Below are positions 19,844 to 30,159 of a stretch of 51,797 nt of DNA, in pieces. The DNA comes from Teratosphaeria epicoccoides (lineage: Eukaryota; Ascomycota; Dothideomycetes; Mycosphaerellales; Teratosphaeriaceae), in the NCBI GenBank assembly GCA_021401465.1, contig JADDMT010000169.1, positions 1 to 51,797 of the forward strand, written 5' to 3'. The notes beneath the pieces were generated by a model. It saw only the letters and a program-made list of their open reading frames with translations. It was not told the origin of the DNA and searched no databases. Both the position numbers and the translations under genes were made by a program. Position 1 is the first letter of the stretch. Every line of letters begins with the position of its first letter.

Positions 19844-20401
19844 CTAAAAAAACGACCCAACTTGGACCTGGAGGCGAACAGGCTCTACTCCGCGCGAGTA
19901 ATTGAATTGAATGGCATGCTGTAAATGGTTCAACGCGTTTGCTTGGATCAAGCCGGCTCGAGTCAAATCGCTAATGATTGTGTATCTGACGTTGTCAGCA
20001 TTTCTCGCAACGTACTACACTAGCGAAACACTGACGTACATCCAGTAGCGGCATCCAGTCCCGTTATTGGTCATATTGTATCGATGTCGTCCGTTGTTGG
20101 CAATGTTGCTCAAGATGTCACCAGCAGTAGTGTTCGTAGCAGCCGGGTAGTCCCAGTACCGCACGCAACTGTTTGTCATCTCGTAGGTATGTCGTGTTAC
20201 GGAAAAAATCCCTCGTTCGCTGTCAGAACTGGGATCTATTGCCATGTTCAACCGGATAGAGCCGCCAGCATTAGCCACGATCAGGTAGATTGACCAATGG
20301 TTCTGGCTCAGTTGACCGCCTGGAATGACCGGTCCCATTGTGTGCGCGACAACCCGAACTGTGTCCACAACGAGGTTAACCACGGGGCTTGGAGATGACA
20401 T
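19844..20401 (-). CDS. DUF7770-like protein, two exons
   Basis: Exons 20401-20040 and 19985-19844 flank a 54-nt intron with GTACGT donor, CTGAC branch site and TCAG acceptor; splicing gives 167 residues. The first exon holds VDTVRVVAHTMGP, NHWSIYLIV, SIRLNMAID, YWDYP and the end of GCRYW. The second exon continues as IYTIISDLTRAGLIQ, completing the helical C-terminus. Without splicing the frame would end after VSVSLV, so the intron is well supported. The NHWSIYL, RLNM and GCRYW blocks are what I recall of the fungal DUF7770 family, whose function is unknown. An in-frame ATG at 20461 is possible, but its extra 20 residues look like leader. Small, no signal peptide, intact. Confidence 0.75.
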
Positions 20402-20668
20402 ACTGAGACGAAGGTGATTGCAAAAGACAATAATGCATGAAGGCGAAAGCGTAAATGGCATTGAGCAAGTAGCAGTCTTTTAACTCCTATATACTTCGCC
20501 ACCATTCATCGTCAATAGACCAGTCATGGCGCTTTGAGACTAAAAATTCATTGCAGCGCGTGATTTTTGTGCCGAGTTGCCTGGCTGAAACACTAAGTCT
20601 GCAGAACAGGCCAGGAATGGAACGCACGGACGGACTGCCGAGTGCTCTGGGAGAGCAAGTGATAGTCC

Positions 20669-21169
20669 GTGCTGAATCTTTGCTCTCTCTCGGTCGCACG
20701 AGACACTAGCAAGGCAGCAGCCTCGGTGAATTACTGCTTTGTATGCCGGTCGACCTCAAGAAGTCGGACTGGGGTACGCAAACAGCTTGCCAGGAAAGTA
20801 GGTGGGTTACATCGTCTCATAACTGTTGTCAAAGCGCGAACCAGGCTCTACGATTGCCTCAGAAACTACCAGGAGGTGTACTGCCGGACTTATTCATTCG
20901 TCGGTTACAGCAGCAGCACGATGAAGATTGTGGAAAAGCTTGTTCATTAAAACCTCCTGCGTGTCGAGGAGACCAAAAATGTGGAGGCAGAGCAGGCTGC
21001 GAAAATGGCGATAGTAGCGAGATTAGCTATTGAGAGTGCTATCGAAAGCGGTCCATGGTTGAGCTTCAACAACGTTGAGTAGTGTGGAGAGCTACTTTCA
21101 CGAGGCGGACTCAAGGATTTCGATAATCCCCAGCCCTTGCTTCGTGGACACGGGATGACCTACGGCTAG
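20669..21169 (+). pseudogene. Decayed gene of unknown family
   Basis: One plus-strand frame stays coding-like through stops at TAA 20948 and a later TAG, up to TAG 21167. It contains LHRLITVVKARTRLYDCLRN, then AEQAAKMAIVARLAIESAIE and LLSRGGLKDFDNPQPLLRG. The stops are scattered and no introns remove them cleanly. An overlapping frame at 20743-21033 (starting MPVDLKKSDW) is probably a shadow. No domain recognised. Confidence 0.3.
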
Positions 21170-21672
21170 AACAACTTGCTTCCACATCCAGTCAAGCTCG
21201 CCAGGGCGTGCGTTAGGGGATGTTCCCCTACTTGCGCCGCCACCAGAGCACTGGCTGGTACAGGATCGATGATTCGGGGAAGCTGATCAACCTTCATGAG
21301 CTTGGGGACTGAAGCGTCAATCGATTCGCTGGAACATGGGCAAAACCGCCGGTGACCTTAGGATCGATGCTCAGTGCTGTGGACGAGACACGGATCAGCC
21401 GATTGATTTGTCGGCATCTCAGCCATTGAATGAACTGGCAGTGCTGTGAATTGGACGCATGATCAAGCAGCACTTTCCACTGTCAGTGTAGGAAGACACG
21501 CGTTTAAGCAGTTTTGATTGCACGGATTGGGAAGGCCCAATCTGGAATTTCGATGCTGAATGCAGTCACTCGTTGCAGGCTCACGTGCATTGTTGCATGT
21601 ACACTTTTGTCATATTCTGGCTCGTTTCATATGGAGGACGCGGTCGCAGGTAGGATCTTTGCAACGGCAGAA
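21170..21672. other. No supported gene
   Basis: The same frame as the decayed gene upstream continues with frequent stops. A plus-strand frame at 21514-22008 overlaps the well-supported minus-strand gene at 21673 and is taken as a shadow. Nothing else was seen. Confidence 0.3.
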
Positions 21673-22914
21673 TCAATCTACAACGTCATAAAATTCATCA
21701 CTGTCTTCATCCCCGCCAGATTCGCTTTCCAAAGAAGTACCAGCTTGAATAGCTCGAGCATTCGCAGCTTCCACCGCTCGACGCCGACATTCAGCTGCGT
21801 ATTCCACACTGTTTCGATACTTCTTCAAGCCGTCGCGAAATTGTGCAGGAGAGCCACAAAGATATTGGCCCGCAATTTCCGTGGTGTAGATTCGATCTGG
21901 CCCGTTTGGAGTAGCGCTTGGCTGCCTGTGTACGGCGTGAAATTTCATTGTCCCAGCGTGATAAGACTGCACAAAGGCATGGGCTACTCCGTCGGGTGGA
22001 AGCGCTGATCCCTTCGCATACGAATGTAATTTGTGCATCGCTCGCTCTCCAAATGCGCCATCTAAAGTGATTTGAGACTCTAACACTGAGGCCTTGCCGT
22101 CGCGGCCTTTAACTTGCATCATGTCGTTGACAGCGGCCGGGGTATGGCTGCCAGGGGCGCATACGATGTAACGATCCAGGGCATGACGGACTTCAGGTGT
22201 AATGTCTTCCTTTGCAATGCCAAAGCTGTGATCAGGCTTAGGGGGTGGCATCCTGGCTAGAGGTCGAATAATTGGCTCCAGATAGGTGAAGGCTAGATCT
22301 GTGGATCTAACGTGGTCGAAGTAGCTAGTAAAGTAAGGATGAACAACCTCAGAGACAAGCTGACCCTCGTTGAGTGCTTTGTGGTTTGCCTGTACAAATT
22401 TTGGGAAATTGCTGTCTGGATAGACAGTCGGAGATAAAGATCTCCGGTTGCGCTCCAAAGTAGCTTGGAGGGCTGCCCTGTTAGCAGGATCTACGCAGTA
22501 GGACGGCCCGTAGATGTTGTTGTCCATGAATACATCCGAGGCGAGTCTGTCGTAGGTAGATGTCCGCTCGGAGGACATGGATGTAGGCAAGGATGATACG
22601 CTGGCGGTGGTTGAGGAGCTCTTGCGGGACCTTTTGCGAGAGTTGCTACCACTTGCAGAAGACGACATGTTTTGCAGCCTTGCAGTATCTCTGCCCTTCC
22701 AACGGTACACCCGCTCTTTCCCGCTTTCGCGAGGTATTTCTTGCAAGCTTCGAGCTGTGAGAACAGGACGAAGGCGGTCTTGCCGTCCCTCTCCGATGCT
22801 TCTCTTCCTCTTGACGGGCCTTGCAGTTAGCGTCGGTCGAGTGGGGGAGGACTCGGGCGCACTATTCTCGGTGCTTGACCTTTTCCTCTTGGTGGACCGC
22901 AGGACTGGCGACAT
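21673..22914 (-). CDS. Nuclear-looking fungal protein with PD-(D/E)XK-like core
   Basis: Intact and intronless; 413 residues from ATG 22914 (MSPVLRSTKRKRSSTENSAP). The frame is open to 23115, but that lies upstream of a TATA-like box. The N-terminal third is Ser/Arg/Lys-rich with three NLS-like clusters (KRKRSS, VKRKRS, RKRSRK), so nuclear location is likely. The C-terminal two-thirds is folded: PDHSFGIAKEDITPEVRHAL, then DMMQVKGRDGK, LESQITLDGAFGERAM and a helical end in ANARA, with an acidic tail (GGDEDSDEFYD). The order of a V-K-G strand followed by a Q in the next helix resembles restriction-nuclease-like fungal DUF families such as DUF7924. However, the usual E/D before V-K is Q here, so it may be catalytically inactive. 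It is divergent from the gene at 23128 with 213 bp between. Confidence 0.65.
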   Translation of the reverse strand: MSPVLRSTKRKRSSTENSAPESSPTRPTLTARPVKRKRSIGEGRQDRLRPVLTARSLQEIPRESGKERVYRWKGRDTARLQNMSSSASGSNSRKRSRKSSSTTASVSSLPTSMSSERTSTYDRLASDVFMDNNIYGPSYCVDPANRAALQATLERNRRSLSPTVYPDSNFPKFVQANHKALNEGQLVSEVVHPYFTSYFDHVRSTDLAFTYLEPIIRPLARMPPPKPDHSFGIAKEDITPEVRHALDRYIVCAPGSHTPAAVNDMMQVKGRDGKASVLESQITLDGAFGERAMHKLHSYAKGSALPPDGVAHAFVQSYHAGTMKFHAVHRQPSATPNGPDRIYTTEIAGQYLCGSPAQFRDGLKKYRNSVEYAAECRRRAVEAANARAIQAGTSLESESGGDEDSDEFYDVVD

Positions 22915-22940
22915 GCTATGAATGATTGAGAGTGATTGAG

Positions 22941-22950
22941 ATATATATAA
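22941..22950 (-). promoter_or_regulatory. TATA-like box upstream of the 21673-22914 gene
   Basis: ATATATATAA on plus (TTATATATAT on minus) lies about 27 bp before the ATG at 22914, in the 213-bp gap shared by two divergent genes. If used, the 5' UTR would be very short. The position supports 22914 over the upstream in-frame ATGs. Confidence 0.4.
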
Positions 22951-23127
22951 ACGTAACGTACGCTGCATGAAGTCGAATCCTCGATGCGCTGGCGCCAAGC
23001 AAAACAACGCTAGTGCGCGGGACATCCGCTGGCCAATCAATCTTAACGCCAGTAACTCAGCTTTCTGCATTTCACACTCTTGGATCTTCCTTTTAGAAGC
23101 ATCGTTCACCACCACACAATTAAGACC

Positions 23128-23661
23128 ATGGATTTCAGACGTCTATCGGCAGCAAATATCGGTAACGCTTTTCGTCCGAGGAGATTGATCGTTTCTCGAG
23201 CTGCCGGGCGTTTGTCGGTCTCATCACGCTCACCCCTGGCTATTACTTTCCTGAGGACTCTCGCTCTCACTACTGTTGAGCATCACCTGAGGTCACCTTT
23301 TGCAATCGGCATTCTAGACGCGGACCATACTTTCCACGAGATGATACCACAATATGCCAGCCTTCCTTTCAAGGCAACACGGCGTTTCGAGAGCGCTTTT
23401 GACTACGTCACAGTCATGAGACTATCAGTTGCGCAGAAGGGTCCTTTTCATCCGCCTGTACCTGTGAAGGACGTTACTCTGCAAGGCATCGCTGGCGGCA
23501 AGCAAGGCTGTTGCAAAGTTCAGGTGAAGCTATCGTTGGCTTCTGATCTAACAGGCGTCTTGGAGGCATTGGATCCTATCACAAAAGCAGAAACGGAAGT
23601 GAGTTACCGCGTGCTCCATGGAATGCAGCACAACGCAGATTTATTACAGCGAGCTACATAA
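23128..23661 (+). CDS. Hsp70 substrate-binding-domain-like protein without ATPase domain
   Basis: Intact, 177 residues from ATG 23128 (MDFRRLSAANIGNAFRPRRL), which has a good start context; an in-frame ATG lies at 23080. From about residue 57 it follows the Hsp70 substrate-binding beta-domain: SPFAIGI (cf. LSLGIE), EMIPQYASLPFKATRRFESA (cf. I-P-R-N-T-x-I-P-T-K-x-x-x-x-F-x-T), VTLQGI (cf. L-x-G-I-P-P), KVQVKLSLASDLTGVLEALD (cf. the D-I-D-A-N-G-I-L strand). No nucleotide-binding domain precedes it and no lid is clear. The arginine-rich N-terminus could be a mitochondrial presequence, but that is a guess. GTGAGT at 23599 is a possible donor, so the C-terminus might differ. It may have been captured from an Hsp70 or be a fragment kept as a chaperone-like module. 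Confidence 0.5.
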   Translation: MDFRRLSAANIGNAFRPRRLIVSRAAGRLSVSSRSPLAITFLRTLALTTVEHHLRSPFAIGILDADHTFHEMIPQYASLPFKATRRFESAFDYVTVMRLSVAQKGPFHPPVPVKDVTLQGIAGGKQGCCKVQVKLSLASDLTGVLEALDPITKAETEVSYRVLHGMQHNADLLQRAT

Positions 23662-24395
23662 AATCGAGGATAGCTACCTAGAGAGCTGTTCTTTGTTGCT
23701 TGATGTGCTGCTCTTGTCGGACTACAAAATCGTGCAGGAGCTTCCCCTTCTCTCAGTCTGGCCAGCCTTGTCTACTGGGCTTTTTGGGGCCATCTCGCGT
23801 GAGTCGTGACTTTCGCCAACGTCAGCTCTGTCCCAAGAGTCAAGAATGTACGAGACTGACTACTTTCGGCTCACATTGGAGGTTCCGTTTATGGCTGCAA
23901 CAGTGATTCGCTTGGCAAAATTGCCGTCGGATGAACTTCGAAAGGTTCTCAGGACTGGACCCAAGGCGTTATTGTGTGGCATCTTGGTTGTTAATTCGGC
24001 GATAATTGCCGCGACTTTATGAAATGCTCAGAGGGGAGAAGTAGCATCCATCTACACACCACTCTTTCAGGGAACGGACGCTGTATTCCTATAGCTGCAT
24101 TTCTGCGAGGCTGGTACATGCATCACATGTGTTGGCACACTCGAACTTTCAGATTCCCACACACCAATGAATGCCGGTGCCGCAGTTCCAGTGCTCCCGG
24201 GAGGCGTGAAGTATAGCTGCACAGCCCTGATGTTTGGGAGAGAAGGCTCGCTTTCCGATCCACGTTCGATCCGATCACTCGATAATTTCCGTGGCAGGCT
24301 GGGCGTGCGGGATTTGCACTTGTTCAAGTGCTAATATCCATTGAGACGCATCTGCACTGTGTCAGTTTCTCTCTGAAGACTGCCTTCCTGACTAC
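23662..24395. other. Intergenic DNA with small coding-like fragments
   Basis: A frame at 23618-23809 (IYYSELHKIEDSYLES) could be a second exon of the 23128 gene, using GTGAGT 23599 and an acceptor near 23638, but that intron would be only about 40 nt. A 58-codon frame at 23846-24022 (MYETDYFRLTLEVPFMAATV) ends with a hydrophobic stretch that could span a membrane. Neither is convincing alone. Confidence 0.3.
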
Positions 24396-24923
24396 ATGAT
24401 AACGCCAATGGACATTCCAAGCGGCTTCACTGGACGAAAGTCATCTACCATCCAAGCCGACGCTACGAGTCACCCTGACGTTCAGACCGACGAGGAACGC
24501 GCTGTTCTATTGGCGCAACTTCGCGATAAGCATAAACGAGAACGGCGTGAGCTTTCCTCTACTCATCGTGACGCGGTAACCCAGATGAAGCTGCGACAGA
24601 TTGAGATCGAACAGCGCCTCATAAGTGAGCATAAGCGGGAACTCGAAGCACTGCAAGAACAGCAACTACTAGCGTTCTCGAAGCTACACCAAGCCCATGC
24701 TCTGGCCGAAGCAAATCTCGCGCCCAAACCTCAGAACATTTCCGGATCAATCTCGGAAGCGCAGCAGAAAGCAGAGTCAATGAAGCGGTGGCCGGCTCTC
24801 ACCAAATCGCAACGCCGCATACTAGATGCAGAAGTACGGCAAATCCTGTGGCTCGAAGTGGGGGCTGGTGATAGCGAGAGCTGGTCAAAAAAGCTGGGTA
24901 TCCCGCGGTTCAAACACACTTGA
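24396..24923 (+). CDS. Coiled-coil protein of unknown function
   Basis: Intact, 175 residues from MITPMDIPSGFTGRKSSTIQ; a second in-frame Met lies 4 codons later. Residues about 30-105 are a highly charged continuous helix (DEERAVLLAQLRDKHKRERR, later EHKRELEALQEQQLLAF) typical of a coiled coil. The last third is less charged, with WPALTKSQRRILDAEVRQIL. No known domain, signal or membrane segment. Such proteins are often scaffolds or partners in complexes, but nothing here says which. It is the last good gene before the repeats on the right. Confidence 0.55.
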   Translation: MITPMDIPSGFTGRKSSTIQADATSHPDVQTDEERAVLLAQLRDKHKRERRELSSTHRDAVTQMKLRQIEIEQRLISEHKRELEALQEQQLLAFSKLHQAHALAEANLAPKPQNISGSISEAQQKAESMKRWPALTKSQRRILDAEVRQILWLEVGAGDSESWSKKLGIPRFKHT

Positions 24924-25011
24924 GCGACCCTCTCCCCGGCGCAGTGGGGCTCCCTGGTGGCTTAACCATAATTAAATCTAGCAACTTCAACTTGAATGAT
25001 TGCCTCAACTC

Positions 25012-25049
25012 CTATTCCTTGGTCCATCCCCTATTCCTTGGTCCATCCC
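25012..25049. repeat. 19-bp tandem duplication
   Basis: CTATTCCTTGGTCCATCCC occurs twice back to back, identically. No coding role is visible; a recent replication-slippage duplication is the simplest explanation. Confidence 0.9.
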
Positions 25050-25092
25050 TTGATCAGTTGAGCGACGTATCATGTTACAGCTGAAGAGGTGG

Positions 25093-25476
25093 TCAATCAC
25101 TACGCCCACCTGACTGGTCGTGACTTCCATGAGCTCGTGCCGCTGCTGTGCCGGCTTCCATAAACCCCTGAATCCTCGTATCAGAATCCCAGGTTGTGTT
25201 ACAGCGGAGAGGCGCATTATGCAAGGCCATAACGATGATCCACGCGGCTGTCCCTTGCTGACATGCCCGCAACTCCATCAGGATGCATACAGGAAGATCG
25301 GTTGGAAGGCGAGCCAGGTTGAAAACTATCCTAGCGAAGTTTGCCAGCAAAGTGCGATGAAGGCTAAGCAGTCTGACCCGTAGTGTTGTTTCACTGACCT
25401 CAACCCGTGGTTCAGCAGTGTACAGCGTCTGAAAGCATCGGAAGGCTATCAGCGTCTCCCCGTTTTTGGCTAGCAA
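25093..25476 (-). CDS. Doubtful ORF at the island edge
   Basis: A 127-codon frame starts MLAKNGETLIAFRCFQTLYT on minus. Composition is plausible but no domain, splice site or neighbour supports it. It sits immediately left of the point where RIP-type composition begins (about 25500) and may be the end of a gene cut by repeats, or chance. Confidence 0.2.
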   Translation of the reverse strand: MLAKNGETLIAFRCFQTLYTAEPRVEVSETTLRVRLLSLHRTLLANFARIVFNLARLPTDLPVCILMELRACQQGTAAWIIVMALHNAPLRCNTTWDSDTRIQGFMEAGTAAARAHGSHDQSGGRSD

Positions 25477-27717
25477 GGGTTTTGGGCCAACTGAAAACTA
25501 GGCTTGACTGTTAAGCGTAAAGAGCATAGTTAGCCCTCACATGCTGAACAAGATTCGCCAGTCAATAAATCCCTGTCGGACAGCATATGCGCGACACAAT
25601 ACACGGTCGATGTCGATATTGATGTAGACATTGTCTGCGGAATGCTTGCAGAGACTACTGATTACACAAGATGCCCTTACTCAAAACTTACAGACAGCCA
25701 TTTACTGCGGTGCTAAAGCTTAGCTGCACGTAACAGTGTATGTCAAAAGCAGGCTAAAGTGGCCCAAGTTAGTCAACTTAAAGTTTAGCGATTTAATCCG
25801 AAACTTAATCCAAGTTACATTCCTAGCCCTAAAGCTACAAAAGTAGACTTAGATTAACGCTTACAGGCAAATTTAGCACTCTCCTTAGAGCCCAGGACTC
25901 TAGGTCTAGTCAAATCCTTCGTCCTTACTACTAATAACCTTAGCTATAGTCTTGTCTTTCTTAAAAAGGTCTACTAAACACGTTACCTTTACGTCCTATC
26001 TAGCTTTCTTGACCCTCTTCGCTATTACTAGATTAATAACTACAACCTCATTTATAAGCTAATGCCTTAACTATTCTACAGAGTCTAACACATCCTTTGT
26101 TAGGATAGTACAGATAAAAGTCCTTCTATAATAGCATTAATAAGTGTCAAGGAAGTCTGCTAAAGTTTTAGAGTAGGAGATTTCTAGACTATACATTATA
26201 GTATAGACCTTAGGTCTTCATGCCAAAGTTCTAAGCTATATGTACTAGGCTTATGTTAATTGATTAACTTGCGCTATCCTAGAAAGCATAGGTAGTACTT
26301 ATAGCCTCTAGAGAGATACATATAGTCACATATACCTGTAAATAGGGACTTAAGCTAGCTTGAAATTAGGCAGCTGCTTTAGCATCATTAATGAATTAGA
26401 AGCTACCCTCTAAAGTGTAATAGAGATAGTGCAGATAGATTTAAAGTATGCTAGTGTTAATAATGATTATAGTCTAGTACTCTCTGTTAGGTAGTAGAGG
26501 AAACAGGTCTATTATAGAGATGCGATAGCATTTTGACTGCTGCTATTAGCTATATATGTTAATGCTACTCATTAGTGTTAATAAGACCCTATCTCTTGTT
26601 AAGTGCTAACGATTTAGATCTACCTTCGCTACTCCTACCTAGCTTTGCTAACTCTACAAATTACTATCCTTACATGCTATTCTTGTTGTCTAATTAGATA
26701 AGGAAGTCGACTAGGGAATGTTAGTAATGTTAGTGTTGTCCGACCTGTGACTAAGCCCTACTAGCAGAATACACCCCTACTTAAAGAGTGTCTCGAGCCT
26801 ATACTAGAAACATAATAGTAGGATTAGTTTAGTATTTTGCCTCTTAGTAAGCTACAATTTGCTTCATGCTATTTAATACTATTATGCAATTTCCCTTACT
26901 CCTCCCTATAGTTAGTCGCTATCTCGAATCCTATAGATTGCAAACTGTTAATCCTATGTTGTTATAATCTGCGTTTAGAGTCTCTACTAAAGACTCTAAA
27001 CTACGTAGATACTACGTAATTTCAGGCTAATCATGCAAGGAAGGCAAGGTAGTTAGTACCTCTAAAGCTATACCTAGACTCCTTCGCAACATATTAGATT
27101 GTAGTAGCTTACTAGGAAGTCTAGCAAGCTAACTCGTACCGAGACTACTACCCTTACTCTGCTACAATTAGGGAGACATGGCTTGTGACATTCTCTAGTA
27201 ATAAATCTCCTCGCTTACAGGAGGAAGGCCTTATGTAGTTAACTGTTAGTTAACAGTCTCTAGTAGTTACCTTTGCTGTAAATAACCTATGCTAGACTAG
27301 CTACTCAAAGTACTGTCCTTAGAGGCTAACTGTCTTGCTTAAGCGAGTGTTAGGGCCTAGGTCAGGAAATTAGCAGTGCTTTATAAAGGCAGCTAACCTA
27401 CTAACGAGAAACTTCCGCTACCCTAGGGAAGAGAACCTAGCTGCCTTTTGTACATTGTCGGCCCTAGTATAACTCTTAATATGCAGTAATCCCGCGGACA
27501 TGGCTATGCGTGTTTTAATAGGATCGGCGTACAAGCCTTGTAAGTAAGGTTATGCTAGCGCCTAGAATGCCTAGAGACTCGAAAACGCCAAATTTGTCTG
27601 TGCGGCGCCACTAGCGCCAGATTCGACAGAAAAGCAAAAGAAACAAATTTGTCAAATATGTCTATGCGCTTTCTAAGCCTAGAAAGTCAATATACGCTAC
27701 GACACTATTAGCTCTTT
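25477..27717. other. RIP-mutated DNA, element type not recognised
   Basis: TA-rich, dense in TAG/CTA, with no frame above 60 codons on either strand. No stretch matches families A, B or C elsewhere in the window. Scattered peptides recall retroelement polyproteins, but their order is inconsistent, so no call is made. Confidence 0.35.
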
Positions 27718-27858
27718 AGGGTATAGCGGCAACTTGTTCTCATAGTGTCAGTTAACTGTCGCTAGAAGTTAAACTAATAGTTGAAGAACTACTTGACATA
27801 GGCGTACGTTAAGCGCTCGACAAGTCCCCTAATGCTTCCTTAGAAGTAGTGCTCAAAA
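27718..27858 (-). mobile_element. Leader region of a minus-strand family A element
   Basis: It is the reverse complement of about 31573-31725 and also matches 44280-44418, the stretch just inside the 5' LTR. It breaks off at about 27718. With the LTR at 27859 it forms the 5' end of a truncated minus-strand A copy. Confidence 0.75.
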
Positions 27859-28335
27859 TGTCAAAAGGGTTAGTGCTAATAGCAGGAAGGTAACTAGGTA
27901 TTAGACTCGCAGAGCTGTGAAGAATATCGACAATAGCAGTTAACCTTGTAACTAAATCTCCTCTTAGCAAGAGAGGATTAAATTAAGATTAAGCACGAAG
28001 CTCCTAACTGCCTGTCCTAAAGCTATCCCTATATACTAGAGAGACAGAGCAGCTCTGTTAGATCTGTCGACAGACCTAATAGATCTATGTCTATAGATCT
28101 ATAGACTAACCCTACAGATCTAAGGGTCTATTATCCCGTAATAGATCCCTTCTCTCTTGTAGGCCTATAGATCTGTAGACTAACCCTACAGATCCGGGGA
28201 TCTATCCTTATATAACAGATCCTTTCTCCTATGACTATGCTTATAACTTATAGTACTCCTATGACTATACTATGACTCATAGCACTTAGGACCCTTATGA
28301 TCCTAGGACTCATAGTACTCCTAACACTCATGACA
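27859..28335 (-). mobile_element. Family A LTR, minus orientation (5' LTR)
   Basis: It starts TGTCAAAAGG (one change from consensus) and ends ACTCATGACA. Leader sequence on its left identifies it as the 5' LTR of a minus-strand copy. Its right edge abuts the 3' internal part of a plus-strand A copy, so one A element was inserted in, or recombined with, another. Confidence 0.85.
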
Positions 28336-28841
28336 CTCCCTGATCTTACGCTCCTTAAGAGCGCGACTATCCTCGACCTCCTAGTCGACTACGTCTAACT
28401 GTTTTCAGAGACGTATCTCCTTTGCATGCGCCTCTATTATCTTCTACGAAGCTTTAGCTAGGACTGCCTTCACATAATCGAGATTAGTAATTAGTCTTTT
28501 CTGCTAATTACCTAACTTCTTCTATTTAACCTCTGTTACCTTTGCGTTATAACTTCGACAGTTGCTAAAGTAACATTACGAACATTTCCCCGAGGAAATG
28601 TATACCTAATAAACGAGCTTTAACTCTTGACACTAAGTACAGGACTTCATGCTATCCTGGCCCTAACGATAGATTCGATTCACGCGGCGTTTACGTTTCT
28701 GCGTTAAAGGGGCGTTAGTGTCTAGGATGACATAAGGTAGTAATGTAGAAAGAGAAGACATTATGGCATAAAAGAAAATGACAAGAGAAACCCCGCACTA
28801 ATAAGGTAGCTTAGGGACGAGCTAGGCTAAGAGGGGGATAG
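28336..28841 (+). mobile_element. 3' internal remnant of a plus-strand family A element
   Basis: It matches 8745-9250 and 37091-37596 and ends in the polypurine tract AAGAGGGGGATAG before the LTR at 28842. The antisense ORF is present from its ATG at 28761 but is cut at 28336, and carries further RIP stops. Confidence 0.8.
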
Positions 28842-29317
28842 TGTCATAAGTGTCAGGAGTACTATAAGTCACAGGATTATAAGGGTCCTAAGTGCTATGA
28901 GTCATAGTATAGTCATAGGAGTACTATAAGTTATAAGCATAGTCATAGGAGAAAGGATCTGTTACATAAGGATAGATCCCTAGATCTATAGGGTTAGTCT
29001 ACAGATCTATAGGCCTATAGGGGAAAAGGGATCTATCATAGGATAATAGACCCTCGGATCTATAGGGTTAGTCTATAGATCTATAGACACGGATCTGTTA
29101 GGTCTATCGACAGATCTAACAGAGCTACTCTGTCTCTCTAGTATATAGGGATAGCTTCAGGATAGGCAGTTAGGAGCTTCGTGCTTAATCTCAATTTAAT
29201 TCCCTTTCCCTAGGGGATAGTTAGTTACAAGGACAATTGCTATTATCGATATTCTTCACAGCTCTGCAAGTCTAACACCTAGTTACCTTCCTGCTATTAG
29301 CACCTACCCTTATGACA
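28842..29317 (+). mobile_element. Family A LTR, plus orientation (3' LTR)
   Basis: 476 bp, TGTCATAAG to CTTATGACA, preceded by the polypurine tract. Its right flank (29318 on) is the interior of an older minus-strand A copy, so the plus-strand element landed inside that gag-pol region. Confidence 0.9.
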
Positions 29318-30159
29318 TCTTAGGACTATTACACTAGAAGGTATACCCCTTAGCGCACAGATAGACTATGCCTTGTTATAGCTAGGGTACTATCTAGAAC
29401 TATCTTTGTTACTTATGTAAATACAGTAATCGTCGTCGTAGCACATAGTCTAAGTAAGTAAGGCATAGTCTAGTACTTAAGTAGTAGCAGCTATCTGCTT
29501 AGGTGCCGATGTTGTCGCGCGAGCCTGTTCTGTCCGTTATAGTTCATGACGCTACCTCTTAACAGAGCATTTGCGAGCAAAGTGTCCTTTCTTTCTACAG
29601 TTACGGCACTCGAGGTTACTCTTATTAAATAGCTTCTTCGGACTATTCTAGGTAGGAGAGCCCCTCCGTAGCTTTCCTTAGGGCCCGCTCTTTAGGCGTC
29701 CCTTAGTTGCATCTAACTCTATTAGTTAGAGACCGTAATAATCGCTTCGCTACTTTAGTGCTAATCGTTAGACCTTGTAGTTAGCCTATGCTAGCCTGCA
29801 ATTTCCGTGTTGTCGTTCTTGCTGTTATTCCTAGACGCGATTATCGATCCTAATCGCGAGATTGCTTATTTCCTTAAATGTTGTTAGTTAATCTCCTCAG
29901 GCAATCTTGTCTTTAACTGTCTCCTTTAGTCCTTAATAGAACTAAGCGGCTAAAGCGTTATCATTCTAGTCGACTTAAGCAGAGAGGGTCTAAAAGTCCG
30001 CATAGTACTTAATAGCAGAACCCTTCTACTAGATTCCTAGGAGAGCTTCCTCGGCCTCTTGTTATTCGTTGCTAAGCCTAAAGGCTTCACGTAATGCCTT
30101 AAACAAAGACTTGTCTAAGTTAAGGATCTCCCTAGTTGTCGTCTTCCTAGCTTCGACGC
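29318..30159 (-). pseudogene. Family A' gag 3' half (minus strand)
   Basis: It is the reverse complement of about 32015-32840, covering gag from mid-capsid to past the zinc knuckle. It is cut on the right by the family B element at 30160 and resumes at 43976. On the left it is cut by the plus-strand A LTR. It is heavily RIP-mutated. Together with 43976-44834 it is the 5' half of the A' element, whose 3' end appears to be 651-2399. Confidence 0.75.
30155..30159. repeat. Target-site duplication of the family B element (left)
   Basis: GACGC precedes the B LTR at 30160; GACAC at 43971-43975 follows the B LTR ending at 43970. The one difference is a G-to-A transition. The two sides of the insertion join into continuous family A gag sequence. 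Confidence 0.7.

Noticed and set aside
11000..25500. Starship-type giant transposon carrying the island
   Set aside because: No DUF3435 tyrosine-recombinase (captain) gene or matching short direct repeats were found at the borders; the idea stays open only as one explanation of the split A' element.
25740..27700. Possible minus-strand Copia integrase (peptides resembling YKYYLCF and ELWHEDL)
   Set aside because: The two peptides are in the wrong order for a Copia polyprotein and no frame links them.
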